A stretch of 64,000 nucleotides of DNA from JADGHX01 sp963837755 (GCA_963837755.1 CAWIOP010000001.1:930001-994000), one strand, 5' to 3'; shown: positions 17,192 to 26,140, counted from the first letter of the stretch. A program made the numbers and translations. The notes: generated from the letters alone by a model not told the origin.

Positions 17192-18640
17192 TCACTTGCG
17201 CCAGAAGGCGGGCGTGAACAGCACCAGCACGCTGAAGATCTCGAGGCGCCCGACGAGCATCGCTGCCGTGCAGATCCAGGTCTGCACGTCGGTGAGGATC
17301 TGGAAATTGTGCACCGGGCCGACGGCAGCCAGACCCGGGCCGGCATTGTTGATGGAGGCGACGATCGCGCTGAACGAGGAGTCGAAGTCGAGCCCGGTGA
17401 GAAGCATCCCGAACGTAAGCGTTACCACGGTCATGAAGTAGAGAAAGATGAAGGCGAGCACCGAGTCCGCGATGTGATCGGGCACGGGCTTGCCGCCGAT
17501 GCGCACGGGCCAGACCGCGTTCGGGTGCACGAGCAGTTTCATCTCGCGCCCCGCCTGCCGGGACAGAAGCAGTGTGCGAAACATCTTGATGCCGCCCCCC
17601 GTCGAGCCGGTACTGCAGACGAGGCAGCTCAGGAACAGCATCCAGATCGGGGCAAATACCGGCCACAGCTCGAAGTTCTCGGTGACGAAGCCCGTCGTCG
17701 TGGCCATCGAGATGACATTGAAGGCCACGTGGCGCAGGGACGTGGCGAAGGTGGCGTAGATGTTCTCCAGCCACAGCAGCAGTGTGATGACGGCAACGCT
17801 GATCGCCAGCACGGCAATGATCGCGCGTGCCTCGGGATCGTTTTTGTAGGGCCGTAGCGTGAGGCGGCGCAGCGCGACGAAGTGCCGTGCGTAATTGAGC
17901 GACGCCGCCACCATCAGCACCATCAGCACCAGTTCGACGGAAACCGAATTGAAGTAGCCAACGCTGGCGTCGTGCGTGGAGAAGCCGCCGAGAGACAGCG
18001 CGGACATGCTGTGGCAAATGGCATCGAACCACGTCATGCCGGCCGCGCGCAGCGCACCGATGCCCGCGATCGTCATCACCACGTAAACCACCCACAGCGA
18101 CTTGGCCGTCTCGGTGATGCGCGGGGTGAGCTTTTCGTCCTTCACCGGGCCGGGCGACTCGGCCTTGTAGAGCTGCATGCCACCCACGCCGAGCAGCGGC
18201 AGTATCGCTACGGCCAGCACAATGATGCCGAGGCCGCCCAGCCAGTGCAGCATGTGCCGCCAGATGTTGATGGACGGTGGCAGGTAGTCGAGGCCGGTGA
18301 GCACCGTGGCGCCGGTGGTGGTGAGGCCCGACATCGCTTCGAAGTACGCGTCCGTGTACGAGATATCCGGAATACCCATCACTAGCGGGACGGCCGCTGA
18401 CGCGGACACCAGCACCCAGCTCAGCGTCGCGAGCAGAAAGCCGTCGCGCGGCTTCAGCTCACGTCGGTGCCTGCGCGTGGCGAGCGAGATGAGAAAGCCC
18501 GTGCCGGAGCTGACGGCGGCGGCGATCAGGAACGTGACCGCCTTGCCGTCTCCCGTGATCAGCGACGTGAGCACGGGCAGCACGTAGGCCGCGCCGAAGA
18601 ACGCCAGCAGTGAGCCCAGAACGTGTGCCACGCCTAGCAT
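17192..18640 (-). CDS. trkH: Trk potassium uptake system membrane subunit TrkH
   Basis: This 482-residue potassium channel subunit imports K+ together with TrkA. It shows the four selectivity-filter-like repeats expected in TrkH: MSGLTTTGATVLTGLD, MSALSLGGFSTHD, ISMATTTGFVTENFELWP and ASINNAGPGL. The intervening CLVCSTGSTGGGIKMFR is also typical. Ten or so hydrophobic segments are visible along an intact frame. trkA lies immediately upstream on the same strand with a 16-base gap, so uvrD-trkA-trkH is likely one transcript. Confidence 0.95.
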   Translation of the reverse strand: MLGVAHVLGSLLAFFGAAYVLPVLTSLITGDGKAVTFLIAAAVSSGTGFLISLATRRHRRELKPRDGFLLATLSWVLVSASAAVPLVMGIPDISYTDAYFEAMSGLTTTGATVLTGLDYLPPSINIWRHMLHWLGGLGIIVLAVAILPLLGVGGMQLYKAESPGPVKDEKLTPRITETAKSLWVVYVVMTIAGIGALRAAGMTWFDAICHSMSALSLGGFSTHDASVGYFNSVSVELVLMVLMVAASLNYARHFVALRRLTLRPYKNDPEARAIIAVLAISVAVITLLLWLENIYATFATSLRHVAFNVISMATTTGFVTENFELWPVFAPIWMLFLSCLVCSTGSTGGGIKMFRTLLLSRQAGREMKLLVHPNAVWPVRIGGKPVPDHIADSVLAFIFLYFMTVVTLTFGMLLTGLDFDSSFSAIVASINNAGPGLAAVGPVHNFQILTDVQTWICTAAMLVGRLEIFSVLVLFTPAFWRK

Positions 18641-18656
18641 TGTGCGGGCGCGGTGC

Positions 18657-20030
18657 CTATCGAATGGCGGCGCCGAGGAACAGCTTTTCCACGGCTTCGA
18701 TGTGGCGGCGGTCGGCGAGGAACAGGATGACGTGATCGTCCGCTTCGATGACGGTGTCGTGGTGCGCCATGATCACGTCGTCGCCGCGCACGATGGCGCC
18801 GATCGATGCGCCATCAGGCAGCGAAATCGCGCCGATCGCCTTGCCGATGACACGGCAGCTGCGCTCGCTGCCATGAACGATGATCTCGATGGCCTCCGCC
18901 GCGCCTCGCCGCAACGAGTGCACGCGCGCCACGTCGCCCCGGCGCACGTGCGCCAGCAGCGAGCCGATGGTGATGGTCTGCGGCGAGATGGCGATATCGA
19001 TGCTGCCGCTCTCCATGAGCTCGGCATACGAGGGCTTGTTGATGAGCGCCATCACCTTGTGCGCCCCGAGCCGCTTGGCGAGCATCGCCGAGAGAATGTT
19101 CGCTTCCTCGGAATTGGTGAGCGACGCGAACACGTCGCAGCTGTCGATGTTCTCTTCGATGAGCAGCTCTTCGTCCGCCGCGTCGCCGTTCAGCACGATG
19201 GTGTTCTCGAGCAGCTCGGAGATCTTGCGGGCGCGCTTCGCGTCGCGCTCGATGAGCTTCACCTGGTTCTGCTTTTCCAGCGTCTTGGCGAGCCGGAAGC
19301 CGATGTTGCCGCCGCCCGCGATGACCACGCGACGAGCCGGGCTGTCTTCCTTGCGCAGCTCGGTCATCACGCGGCGCAGATCGCTCGCGGCGGCAAGCAC
19401 GAACACTTCGTCGCCTTCCTCGATGACCGTGTCACCTTCCGGCCGAATGGCGCGTCCACCGCGGTAGATGGCCACCACGCGCGCGTCCGACTTGGGCAGA
19501 TGCTCGCGCAATTCGCGCAATGCGCGGCCCACGAGCAGGCCGGTCTTGCGCGCACGCACGCTCGCGAGGCGCACCTTGCCATCCGCGAAGTCGAGCACCT
19601 GAAGCGCGCCCGGGTGCTGGATGAGCTTCTCGATGTACTCGGTGACGAGCTGCTCGGGGCTGATGAACACATCCACCGACAGCGCTTCTTCGCTGAAGAG
19701 CTCCGGGCGGCTCGTGTACTCGGCGGAGCGGATGCGCGCGATCTTGGTGGGCGTGCGGAACAGCGTGTAGGCCACCTCGCACGCCATCATGTTCACTTCG
19801 TCGGAGCTGGTGAGCGCCACGATGATGTCGGCCTCGGCCGCTCCGGCGGCTTCGAGCACCGTGGGATACGAAGCGTTGCCGGCGACGGTGCGGATGTCGA
19901 GGCGATCCTGCAGGTCGCGCAGTGTCTCTTCGTTGCTGTCGACGACGGTGACTTCGTTCGACTCTTCACGTGACAGGTGATACGCCGCCGTACGACCCAC
20001 CTGGCCGGCGCCGAGGATTATTATCTTCAC
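18657..20030 (-). CDS. trkA: Trk potassium uptake system regulatory subunit TrkA
   Basis: This 457-residue cytoplasmic subunit binds NAD(H)/nucleotides and gates TrkH. It has two tandem RCK units. The first begins VKIIILGAGQVGRTAAYHLS with DIIVALTSSDEVNMMACEVA. The second begins RRVVIAGGGNIGFRLAKTLE with NILSAMLAKRLG. TrkA_C domains end each half (EGDTVIEEGDEVFVLAA and DTVIEADDHVILFLADRRHIEAVEKLF). The GTG at 20030 gives the canonical N-terminus and overlaps the uvrD stop as GTGA, so translation is probably coupled. Longer starts in the same frame would lie inside uvrD and are unlikely. Confidence 0.95.
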   Translation of the reverse strand: MKIIILGAGQVGRTAAYHLSREESNEVTVVDSNEETLRDLQDRLDIRTVAGNASYPTVLEAAGAAEADIIVALTSSDEVNMMACEVAYTLFRTPTKIARIRSAEYTSRPELFSEEALSVDVFISPEQLVTEYIEKLIQHPGALQVLDFADGKVRLASVRARKTGLLVGRALRELREHLPKSDARVVAIYRGGRAIRPEGDTVIEEGDEVFVLAAASDLRRVMTELRKEDSPARRVVIAGGGNIGFRLAKTLEKQNQVKLIERDAKRARKISELLENTIVLNGDAADEELLIEENIDSCDVFASLTNSEEANILSAMLAKRLGAHKVMALINKPSYAELMESGSIDIAISPQTITIGSLLAHVRRGDVARVHSLRRGAAEAIEIIVHGSERSCRVIGKAIGAISLPDGASIGAIVRGDDVIMAHHDTVIEADDHVILFLADRRHIEAVEKLFLGAAIR

Positions 20031-22201
20031 CGCACGGGTTCCAGGTTCGCGTACTGGACCATGAGCCACTTGGTGCCCTGCTGCTCGAAGCTCACTTGCA
20101 CCCGCGCATGCGCGCCGCTGCCTTCCACGTTCAGCACCACCCCTTCACCGAACTTGCCGTGTTTCACGCGCGCGCCCAGGCGAACGCCGGGGGCCGCAGG
20201 CTCTTCCACCGGCGCCCTGAAGCGGCTCGCGGCCACCACCGGCCGATGCACCTGAACGCGCGGCCGCACTTCCTCCAGCAGCTCGTCCGGCACTTCCTTG
20301 ATGAAGCGCGACGGCATGCCGTAACTGTCGATGCCATGCAGGCGTCGCTGCTCGGCATGAGTGAGATAGAGCTGCTTCATGGCGCGCGTCATGCCCACGT
20401 AGCAGAGGCGGCGCTCTTCTTCGAGACCGTCCAGATCGTTGAGCGAGCGCTGGTGCGGGAACAGGCCATCTTCCATGCCGGCGAGGAACACCACCGGGAA
20501 CTCGAGGCCTTTGGCGCTGTGCAGGCTCATCATTTGCACGCAATCTTCCCAGGCTTCCGCCTGGCCTTCGCCGGACTCCAGCACCGCATGCGCGAGGAAC
20601 GACTCCAGCGGCGGCAGCTCGCCTTCGACGCCCTCCGGCTCGAAGCCACGCGCGGCGCTCACCAGCTCATTCAGGTTCTCCACTCGGCCCTCGCCGTTGG
20701 TGCCACCCTTGTCACGCTTGTGGTGCTCGATGAGCCCGCTCGCCTGCAACACGTGATCCACTTTCTCGTGCAGCGCCAGCGTTGAGATCTCGTGCGCGAG
20801 GCGTTCGATGAGAGCCATGAAGCCGAGCACGGCCGCCGACGCCTTCGCACCCAGCGCGCCGTTGCTGATGCACGCCGCGGCCGCGTCCCACATGGAGCTG
20901 CCGGCGCCCTTCGCCTGCTCGCGGATGATGTCGACGCTCTTCGCGCCGATGCCACGCGTGGGCAGGTTCACCACACGCTCGAACGAAGCATCGTCGCGCC
21001 GGCTGGACACCAGGCGCAGATAGGCCAGCGCGTCCTTGATTTCCGCGCGCTCGAAGAACCGCAGGCCGCCGTAAACGCGGTACGGTATGCGCGCGGAGAT
21101 GAACGATTCCTCAAACACGCGCGACTGCGCGTTGGAGCGATACAGAATGGCCACGTCGCGCCGCGCGCCGCCGTTGTGCGACCAGTCCTTGATGCGCTGG
21201 ACGATGAACTCCGCTTCGTCGCGCTCGTTGAACGCGGAATAGAGCCGGATCGGCTCGCCCTGGGCGCCGCTGGTCCACAGATTCTTGCCGAGACGCCCGT
21301 TGTTGTGGGAGATGAGCGCGTTGGCGGCTTCGAGAATGGCGCCCGTGGAGCGATAGTTCTGCTCCAGCCGGCACAGCTTCGCGCTCGGGAAATCCCGGCG
21401 GAACTGCTGCAGGTTTTCCACCTTCGCGCCGCGCCAGCGGTAGATGGACTGGTCGTCGTCACCCACCACGAACGGGCAGCCATTGGCGCCGGCCACGAGC
21501 TTCATCCAGCCGTACTGGATTGCGTTCGTGTCCTGGAACTCATCCACGAGCACATGGCGGAAGCGATTCTGGTAGTGCGCGAGCAACGACGGATTGTCCC
21601 GCCACAGCTCGAAGGCCCGCAGCAGCAGCTCCGCGAAATCGAGCACGCCGGTGCGCTGGCAGGTCTCTTCGTAGTCCGCGTAGAGCTTGATCCACTGGCG
21701 CCGCGTGGGGTCGCCGTTGTCCTTGAGCTGCCGGGGTCGCAGGCCCTCATCCTTGTTGGAGTTGATGAAGCTCTGCAGCTCGCGCGGCGTCCAGCGGGTG
21801 TCGTCGAGATCCTGCGCCTTCAGCAACTTCTTGATGAGGCGGCTCTGGTCTTCGGAGTCGAGAATCTGGAAGTTCTGCACCAGGCTTGCCTCGCGCCAAT
21901 GCAGGCGAAGCAGGCGATGCGCGATGCCGTGGAAGGTGCCGATCCACAGCGCGGAAGCCGGCAGGCCGAGCAGCTTTTCCACACGGCCGCGCATCTCGGC
22001 CGCGGCCTTGTTCGTGAACGTGACGGCAAGGATGCCGTGCGGAGAGGCCCCCTCGGCCTGGATGACCCAGGCGATGCGGTGTGTGAGCACGCGGGTCTTG
22101 CCGCTGCCCGCACCCGCCAGTACGAGAACCGGCCCCAGCGGAGCGGTCACCGCCTCACGCTGAGCGTCGTTGAGGGGGTTCAGAATCGGGGACAGGTCCA
22201 T
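20027..22201 (-). CDS. uvrD: DNA helicase II (UvrD)
   Basis: This superfamily 1A 3'-5' DNA helicase acts in nucleotide-excision and mismatch repair. At 724 residues it is full length for UvrD. Motifs in order are LNDAQREAV (Q motif), LAGAGSGKT (I), ILAVTFTNKAAAEM (Ia), LVDEFQDTNAIQY (II), VVGDDDQSIYRWRGA (III), LEQNYRST (IV), VHTL-type region MSLHSAKGLEFPVVFLAG (V), and EERRLCYVGMTRA (VI). The C-terminal RVKHGKFGEGVVLNVEG is the Tudor-like RNA-polymerase-interacting domain. The ATG at 22201 matches the E. coli start. A second ATG four codons upstream is possible. Confidence 0.96.
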   Translation of the reverse strand: MDLSPILNPLNDAQREAVTAPLGPVLVLAGAGSGKTRVLTHRIAWVIQAEGASPHGILAVTFTNKAAAEMRGRVEKLLGLPASALWIGTFHGIAHRLLRLHWREASLVQNFQILDSEDQSRLIKKLLKAQDLDDTRWTPRELQSFINSNKDEGLRPRQLKDNGDPTRRQWIKLYADYEETCQRTGVLDFAELLLRAFELWRDNPSLLAHYQNRFRHVLVDEFQDTNAIQYGWMKLVAGANGCPFVVGDDDQSIYRWRGAKVENLQQFRRDFPSAKLCRLEQNYRSTGAILEAANALISHNNGRLGKNLWTSGAQGEPIRLYSAFNERDEAEFIVQRIKDWSHNGGARRDVAILYRSNAQSRVFEESFISARIPYRVYGGLRFFERAEIKDALAYLRLVSSRRDDASFERVVNLPTRGIGAKSVDIIREQAKGAGSSMWDAAAACISNGALGAKASAAVLGFMALIERLAHEISTLALHEKVDHVLQASGLIEHHKRDKGGTNGEGRVENLNELVSAARGFEPEGVEGELPPLESFLAHAVLESGEGQAEAWEDCVQMMSLHSAKGLEFPVVFLAGMEDGLFPHQRSLNDLDGLEEERRLCYVGMTRAMKQLYLTHAEQRRLHGIDSYGMPSRFIKEVPDELLEEVRPRVQVHRPVVAASRFRAPVEEPAAPGVRLGARVKHGKFGEGVVLNVEGSGAHARVQVSFEQQGTKWLMVQYANLEPVR

Positions 22202-22312
22202 GAGGGCGCGCATTGTAATCGCAACGGGCCGCGGGCGCGTGCCTGTTGGGACCTGCGCCGGGCATCGAACTTGCGCGCAAAAAGAGGGGCCGCGCGCCAA
22301 ACAGGCGCCGAA

Positions 22313-23371
22313 CTACTCGGGCTTGCGCACTTCCTGCTCGGCGAATCGCAGCAGCGCCACGACCAGCGCCAGAAGCACCGGGCCGATCAGCGACCCGATG
22401 AATCCGAACGCCGCCACGCCGCCGATCACCCCCACGAACACCGTGAGCGTCGAGACCGACGCGCGTTGCCGGGTGAGATAGGGGCGCAGCACGTTGTCGG
22501 AGGTTCCAACGAGAGCCGTCCACGCCGCCATGAAGATCGTCCAGCCCCACTGCCCGGTCGCGGCCAGGTAAATGACCGCGGGCACCAGCACGAAGCCCGT
22601 GCCGGCGGCCGGGATGAACGCGGCGATGGCGGCGAAAACGGCGAACACCACGGGCGAGGGTAGCCCGGCGATGGCGAAGCCGGCGCCGACGAGGATGCCC
22701 TGGATTACCGCGGTGAGCGCATGCCCGAAAATGACCGCCATGCTGACGTCGCTCAGGTAGTGCAGCAGCCGGCCGCGCCGCTCCGGGTCCATGGGCACGA
22801 GACGCATCGTGTGCATGAGCATCGACTGCCCGTCGCGCAGAAGAAAGAACAGCAGGAACAGCATCAGGAAGAAGCTCACGAGCGTGCCCACCACGCCGAT
22901 GGCGACCGACCCGCCGACTGCGGCGGCGCCCTTCAGCAGGCTCTGCGCGCCGCTCACGACCCACGTCTCGATCTGCTGGATGGTGGCGGAGACGTCCGCC
23001 CCGAACCAGCCGAGCACCTTGCCCACGATGGGTATGTTTTCGAGCCAATGAAGGATCGACTGGTAGTCGCCAAACCGACGGTCGCGCAGGTAGCCGATGA
23101 GCAGCGTCACCTGCTGCACGAACACGATGCCGAAGCCGACGATGGGCGCAATGATGAAGAACGGCGTGAGGCCGGTGAGAATACCGGCGGCATAGCCGGC
23201 CTTGCCGCGCAGGCGTTTGGTGAGCCGCTTGTGCAGCGGGTACAGCAGAAAGGCGAGAACGATGGCCCAGCCGAGCGGCGCCCAGAACGGCTCCAGGACC
23301 TGCAGCAGCACCCAGCCGAGCACCAGGATCGTGCCGATGAGAAAGCAGCGGGTATAGAAACGTGAGTACAT
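22313..23371 (-). CDS. AI-2E family transporter (PerM-like)
   Basis: This 352-residue inner-membrane protein of the AI-2E/PerM family contains about eight hydrophobic segments: ILVLGWVLLQVLEPFWAPLGWAI, FFIIAPIVGFGIVFV, IGVVGTLVSFFLMLFLLFFLL and AFIPAAGTGFVLVPAVIYL. The long central soluble region and the conserved GTSDNVLRPYL near the end are typical. Family members include autoinducer-2 exporters, Na+/H+ antiporters and permeases of unknown cargo, so function is not assigned. It lies upstream of uvrD on the same strand, about 110 bases away. Confidence 0.85.
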   Translation of the reverse strand: MYSRFYTRCFLIGTILVLGWVLLQVLEPFWAPLGWAIVLAFLLYPLHKRLTKRLRGKAGYAAGILTGLTPFFIIAPIVGFGIVFVQQVTLLIGYLRDRRFGDYQSILHWLENIPIVGKVLGWFGADVSATIQQIETWVVSGAQSLLKGAAAVGGSVAIGVVGTLVSFFLMLFLLFFLLRDGQSMLMHTMRLVPMDPERRGRLLHYLSDVSMAVIFGHALTAVIQGILVGAGFAIAGLPSPVVFAVFAAIAAFIPAAGTGFVLVPAVIYLAATGQWGWTIFMAAWTALVGTSDNVLRPYLTRQRASVSTLTVFVGVIGGVAAFGFIGSLIGPVLLALVVALLRFAEQEVRKPE

Positions 23372-23530
23372 GAGACCTTGATCCCCTGGCCGGAAAGACG
23401 CTGTTCCTGTCGGCGCTGAAGCCTACCGCACGCTCTCAGAAAATCTAAACGTTCGTTCAAGGTTTCTCATGGCAAGCGGCCGCCCCATGCCCCGATACTC
23501 CGTGTCGTCTACCTGAACGGACCGACTCGC

Positions 23531-24145
23531 ATGCCCACTCTGTACGACTATCTCGACTCCGGCAACGGCTACAAGATCCGCCTGCTGCTGGCGCAATTGA
23601 AGCAGCCCTATCGCTGGATCGAGCTGGACATCACGCGCGGCGCCACACGCACGCCGCAGTTCCTGGCGAAGAACCTCAACGGTCGCATCCCGACGCTGGA
23701 GCTGGATGACGGCACGTGCCTCGCCGAGTCCGACGCCATCATGTGGTACCTCGCCGAAGGCTCGCCGTTCGTGCCTGCGGACCGGCTCGGCCGCGCGCAG
23801 GCGCTGCAGTGGATGTTCTTCGAGCAGTACAGCCATGAGCCCTACGTGGCTACGCCCCGCTACATCATTCGCCACCTGCCGCCGGATTCACCGCGACAGG
23901 CGGAGCTGCCAGACCGCCGCGCGCGCGGCCGCGACGCGTTGGCCGTGATGGACGGGCATCTCAGGAGCCGCACCTACTTCGTGGGTGAGCGCTACTCCAT
24001 CGCAGACATCGCGCTCTACGCGTACACGCACGTGGCGTCGGAAGCGGGCTTCGACTTCTCGCCCTATCCGCATGTGCTCTCGTGGATGGGCCGAGTGGCG
24101 TCCCAGCCGGGGCACATGCTCATTACGGACCGCCCGGCGAGCTGA
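23531..24145 (+). CDS. Glutathione S-transferase family protein
   Basis: This 204-residue protein has a thioredoxin-fold N-terminal domain (YDYLDSGNGYKIRLLLAQL, then NGRIPTLELDDGTCLAESDAIMWYLAEGS, with the conserved cis-Pro and the Glu-Ser glutathione-binding pair). The all-helical C-terminal domain has YFVGERYSIADIALYAY, the N-capping box. This resembles bacterial detoxification GSTs. It is single and transcribed from its own start. The 158-bp gap upstream contains an imperfect palindrome, TAAACGTTCGTT, that could be a repressor site. Its end overlaps the remnant peroxidase gene on the other strand. Confidence 0.88.
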   Translation: MPTLYDYLDSGNGYKIRLLLAQLKQPYRWIELDITRGATRTPQFLAKNLNGRIPTLELDDGTCLAESDAIMWYLAEGSPFVPADRLGRAQALQWMFFEQYSHEPYVATPRYIIRHLPPDSPRQAELPDRRARGRDALAVMDGHLRSRTYFVGERYSIADIALYAYTHVASEAGFDFSPYPHVLSWMGRVASQPGHMLITDRPAS

Positions 24146-24442
24146 ATGCCGGATCTGTGAGGCTCTGCAGAAATGCGATGAGCTCGCGCCGCTCCGTTGC
24201 ACTCAGGGTGAACGGGCGCAAGGCGTCGTTGTGCAGGCCTGCCTGCTCGTAATGAGCCAACACGGCCTCGAGCGTCGAGAATCGTCCGGTCGCGCCAGGC
24301 GCCGGAAAAATTGAAGCCCGAGTGGCAGCCGCCGCAACCCAGGCGAGCGGAATAGAAGAGTGCCATGCCGCGCTTGGCCGGGCCGTCGAGCGCGCGGTGC
24401 TCGCCCCCGAACACATAGCGAGCGAACGGCGAGCGCCCTGAC
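24123..24442 (-). pseudogene. Decayed MauG-type di-haem cytochrome c peroxidase (C-terminal remnant)
   Basis: On the minus strand, from the edge of the repeat element at 24443, one reads SPFARYVFGGEHRAL, RGMALFYSARLGCGGCHSGF (a CxxCH haem site) and NFSGAW. After a frame change comes GRFSTLEAVLAHYEQAG and FTLSATERRELIAFLQSLTDP. These are the second-haem and C-terminal pieces of MauG/cytochrome c peroxidase family proteins. The N-terminal haem domain is absent, and about 80-100 residues between the CxxCH motif and the GRFSTLEAVL segment are missing. In contrast to most breaks in this window, loss of whole segments in an otherwise error-free region shows a true pseudogene. It ends exactly where the MITE-like element begins. 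Confidence 0.75.
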
Positions 24443-24675
24443 CAATGGCACTTATTTAAGTGTCGCGGGAGGCATGAACGGGTTGAGTCGCGCGCGGCGA
24501 GGGCCGCCTCTCCGAGGGGTCGTCGGGGACCGCCCGTCAGACCGGTCCATCGGGGGCTCGGGAAAATGCATCCCTGCATTTTCACGTCCCCGACGACCCC
24601 TCGGAGAGGCTGCCCTCGCTTTGAAGCTGGTGGCCGTTCATGCGGCAATCATCAGGCCTTAAGTAAGCGCCATTG
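24443..24675. mobile_element. MITE-like element with terminal inverted repeats, carrying nested-palindrome copy 2
   Basis: The ends CAATGGCACTTATTTAAG (24443-24460) and CTTAAGTAAGCGCCATTG (24658-24675) are inverted repeats matching at 16 of 18 positions. They enclose 233 bp without an ORF. Inside are near-perfect inverted arms of 34 bases (24497-24530 and 24586-24619, one mismatch), block B in reverse orientation (24526-24556) and hairpin A (24562-24583, GAAAATGCA - TCCC - TGCATTTTC). No transposase and no clear target duplication are seen. The remaining gap up to 24757 holds only the extra block B copy. Confidence 0.65.
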
Positions 24676-24705
24676 CCCGATGGACGGGTCTGACGGGCGG
24701 TCCCG
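24676..24705. repeat. Solitary block B copy of the nested-palindrome family
   Basis: CCCGATGGACGGGTCTGACG and the following GGCGGTCCC directly abut the MITE-like element. It matches block B at 16719-16750 and the reverse complement of 24526-24556, with the GATGGAC...GGTCT core and the pairing GGAC/GTCC ends kept. It stands without hairpin A or outer arms. Confidence 0.7.
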
Positions 24706-24757
24706 GCCACGCCTCTTCGGGTGCTTCCTTCGCCATCAGCCGACCCAAACGTTCAGC

Positions 24758-25549
24758 TCACCACTTGTTCCGCAGCTCGCGCAGCCTGACGAAGACCGTG
24801 CGCGCATCGGGCTTCTCGCCGATGTCGGGAAAGGCTTCACGCAGGCGCGCGATGACTTGCGGATTCTGCAGGCGAAAGAATGCGTTCACGCGCTTCTCTT
24901 CGCCGAGGGTAGTCACCTTCGCGCTCGCGGGGTCGGCGACGCGCGCCACATCGAGCAGCGATTTCGCGTCCGCGTTGTCGGGCTCGCGATCCAGCGTGAA
25001 CTCCAGGTTGCGCGCCATGTATTCGTGCCCGGGGTAGACGCAGGTGTCGTCCGGCAGCCGCGCGAGCTGGGTGGCGAAGGTGTCATAGAGCGCGTCGGGG
25101 TGGCCGCCGCCGTGGCAGTTGCCCGCGCCCGCATTGAACAGGGTGTCCCCGCAAAAGAGGGCCGGCTGGGGCGCGTGCGCCAGCAGGCAGATGTGCGCCA
25201 TGGTGTGGCCTGGCGTGTCCAGGCATTCCAGCTCCACGGTGCGACCCACACGAACCACGTCGCCCCTGGCGAGCCCGCGGTCCACGCCGCCGATGCGGCC
25301 GGCCGCGGCAGCGTGCGCGAGCACCTTGGCCTGTGTCGCACCCACCAGCCCGGCATTCCCACCTGTGTGGTCGCGGTGCTCATGCGTGTTCAGGATCTGT
25401 GTGATCTGCCAGCCCCGGGCGCGAGCCGTGTCGAGGCATAGCTGCCACTCCAGCGGATCCACGGCCAGCGCCTCCCCGGTTTGCGGGCAGGCGATGAGAT
25501 AGTGAAAGTTGCGGTAGGCGTTGCCCGACCAGATGCGCTCGACCAACAT
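24758..25549 (-). CDS. gloB: Hydroxyacylglutathione hydrolase (glyoxalase II)
   Basis: This enzyme hydrolyses S-lactoylglutathione to lactate and glutathione, completing methylglyoxal detoxification. At 263 residues it has the metallo-beta-lactamase metal motif NTHEHRDHTGGNAG, then CLDTPGHTMAHICLL, LFCGDTLFNAGAGNCHGG and YPGHEYMARNLEF, with the C-terminal helical domain that recognises glutathione (EEKRVNAFFRLQNP). The ATG at 25549 gives the normal N-terminus MLVERIWSGN. It stands alone, with a hypothetical gene diverging upstream. Confidence 0.94.
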   Translation of the reverse strand: MLVERIWSGNAYRNFHYLIACPQTGEALAVDPLEWQLCLDTARARGWQITQILNTHEHRDHTGGNAGLVGATQAKVLAHAAAAGRIGGVDRGLARGDVVRVGRTVELECLDTPGHTMAHICLLAHAPQPALFCGDTLFNAGAGNCHGGGHPDALYDTFATQLARLPDDTCVYPGHEYMARNLEFTLDREPDNADAKSLLDVARVADPASAKVTTLGEEKRVNAFFRLQNPQVIARLREAFPDIGEKPDARTVFVRLRELRNKW

Positions 25550-25669
25550 GAAATGCGCCTCACGGAATTGCCGCGGCACCGTACCGCGAATGCCCGCGCC
25601 GCGCCATAATGCGCCACTCCCCGCAACCTGAGCGGCTCGCGCCCAGCGCGGCCATTGAGCATCGCGGCC

Positions 25670-26107
25670 ATGAAACACACGTTCCTCTTCGAGCCCGGCC
25701 TGTGGACCGGCGCCGGCACGTTCTGGACGGAAGACGGCCAGGCGACACCAGCGGAAGCCCGCACGGAGATCACACACCGTGAGGATTGCTGGCTGCTCGC
25801 CGGCACCCTGCGCGTGTTCTCCTCGCCACACGTGGAGTTCGTGAACCACTACTACATCAAGCCGCCCGCGAAGGATGCCATCAGCACCACGTGGAACTCC
25901 GAGAACTCCGCCATCGGCAAGCTCAAAGGGTCGTTCTCCATCGTCGGGCCGTCCATCGTCTCGCTGTATCACTGCGATGGCGGGCCCGGCTACTACGGCA
26001 CCGAGCATCTGATGCAGATCGAGCCGAATCGCTACGAGGCGTGCGGGGTGCTGCTGCTGGAAGGGCGCAGGCTGTCGTCGTGGCGCGTGACACTGACGCG
26101 CGGTTAG
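25670..26107 (+). CDS. Conserved hypothetical protein, about 145 residues
   Basis: The intact ORF MKHTFLFEPGLWTGAGTFWT continues with an alternating beta pattern (REDCWLLAGTLRVFSSPHVEF, GSFSIVGPSIVSLYHC, YYGTEHLMQIEPNRYEACGVLLLEGRRLSSWRVTL). It looks like a single beta-barrel or lipocalin-like domain without a signal peptide. I do not recognise a functional family. It diverges from gloB and converges on cyoE. The ATG at 25670 is preferred, and a start five codons earlier is also possible. Confidence 0.7.
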   Translation: MKHTFLFEPGLWTGAGTFWTEDGQATPAEARTEITHREDCWLLAGTLRVFSSPHVEFVNHYYIKPPAKDAISTTWNSENSAIGKLKGSFSIVGPSIVSLYHCDGGPGYYGTEHLMQIEPNRYEACGVLLLEGRRLSSWRVTLTRG

Positions 26108-26140
26108 GTCAGGTAACGGCTCACTAAAGTAAGGCCCTGC

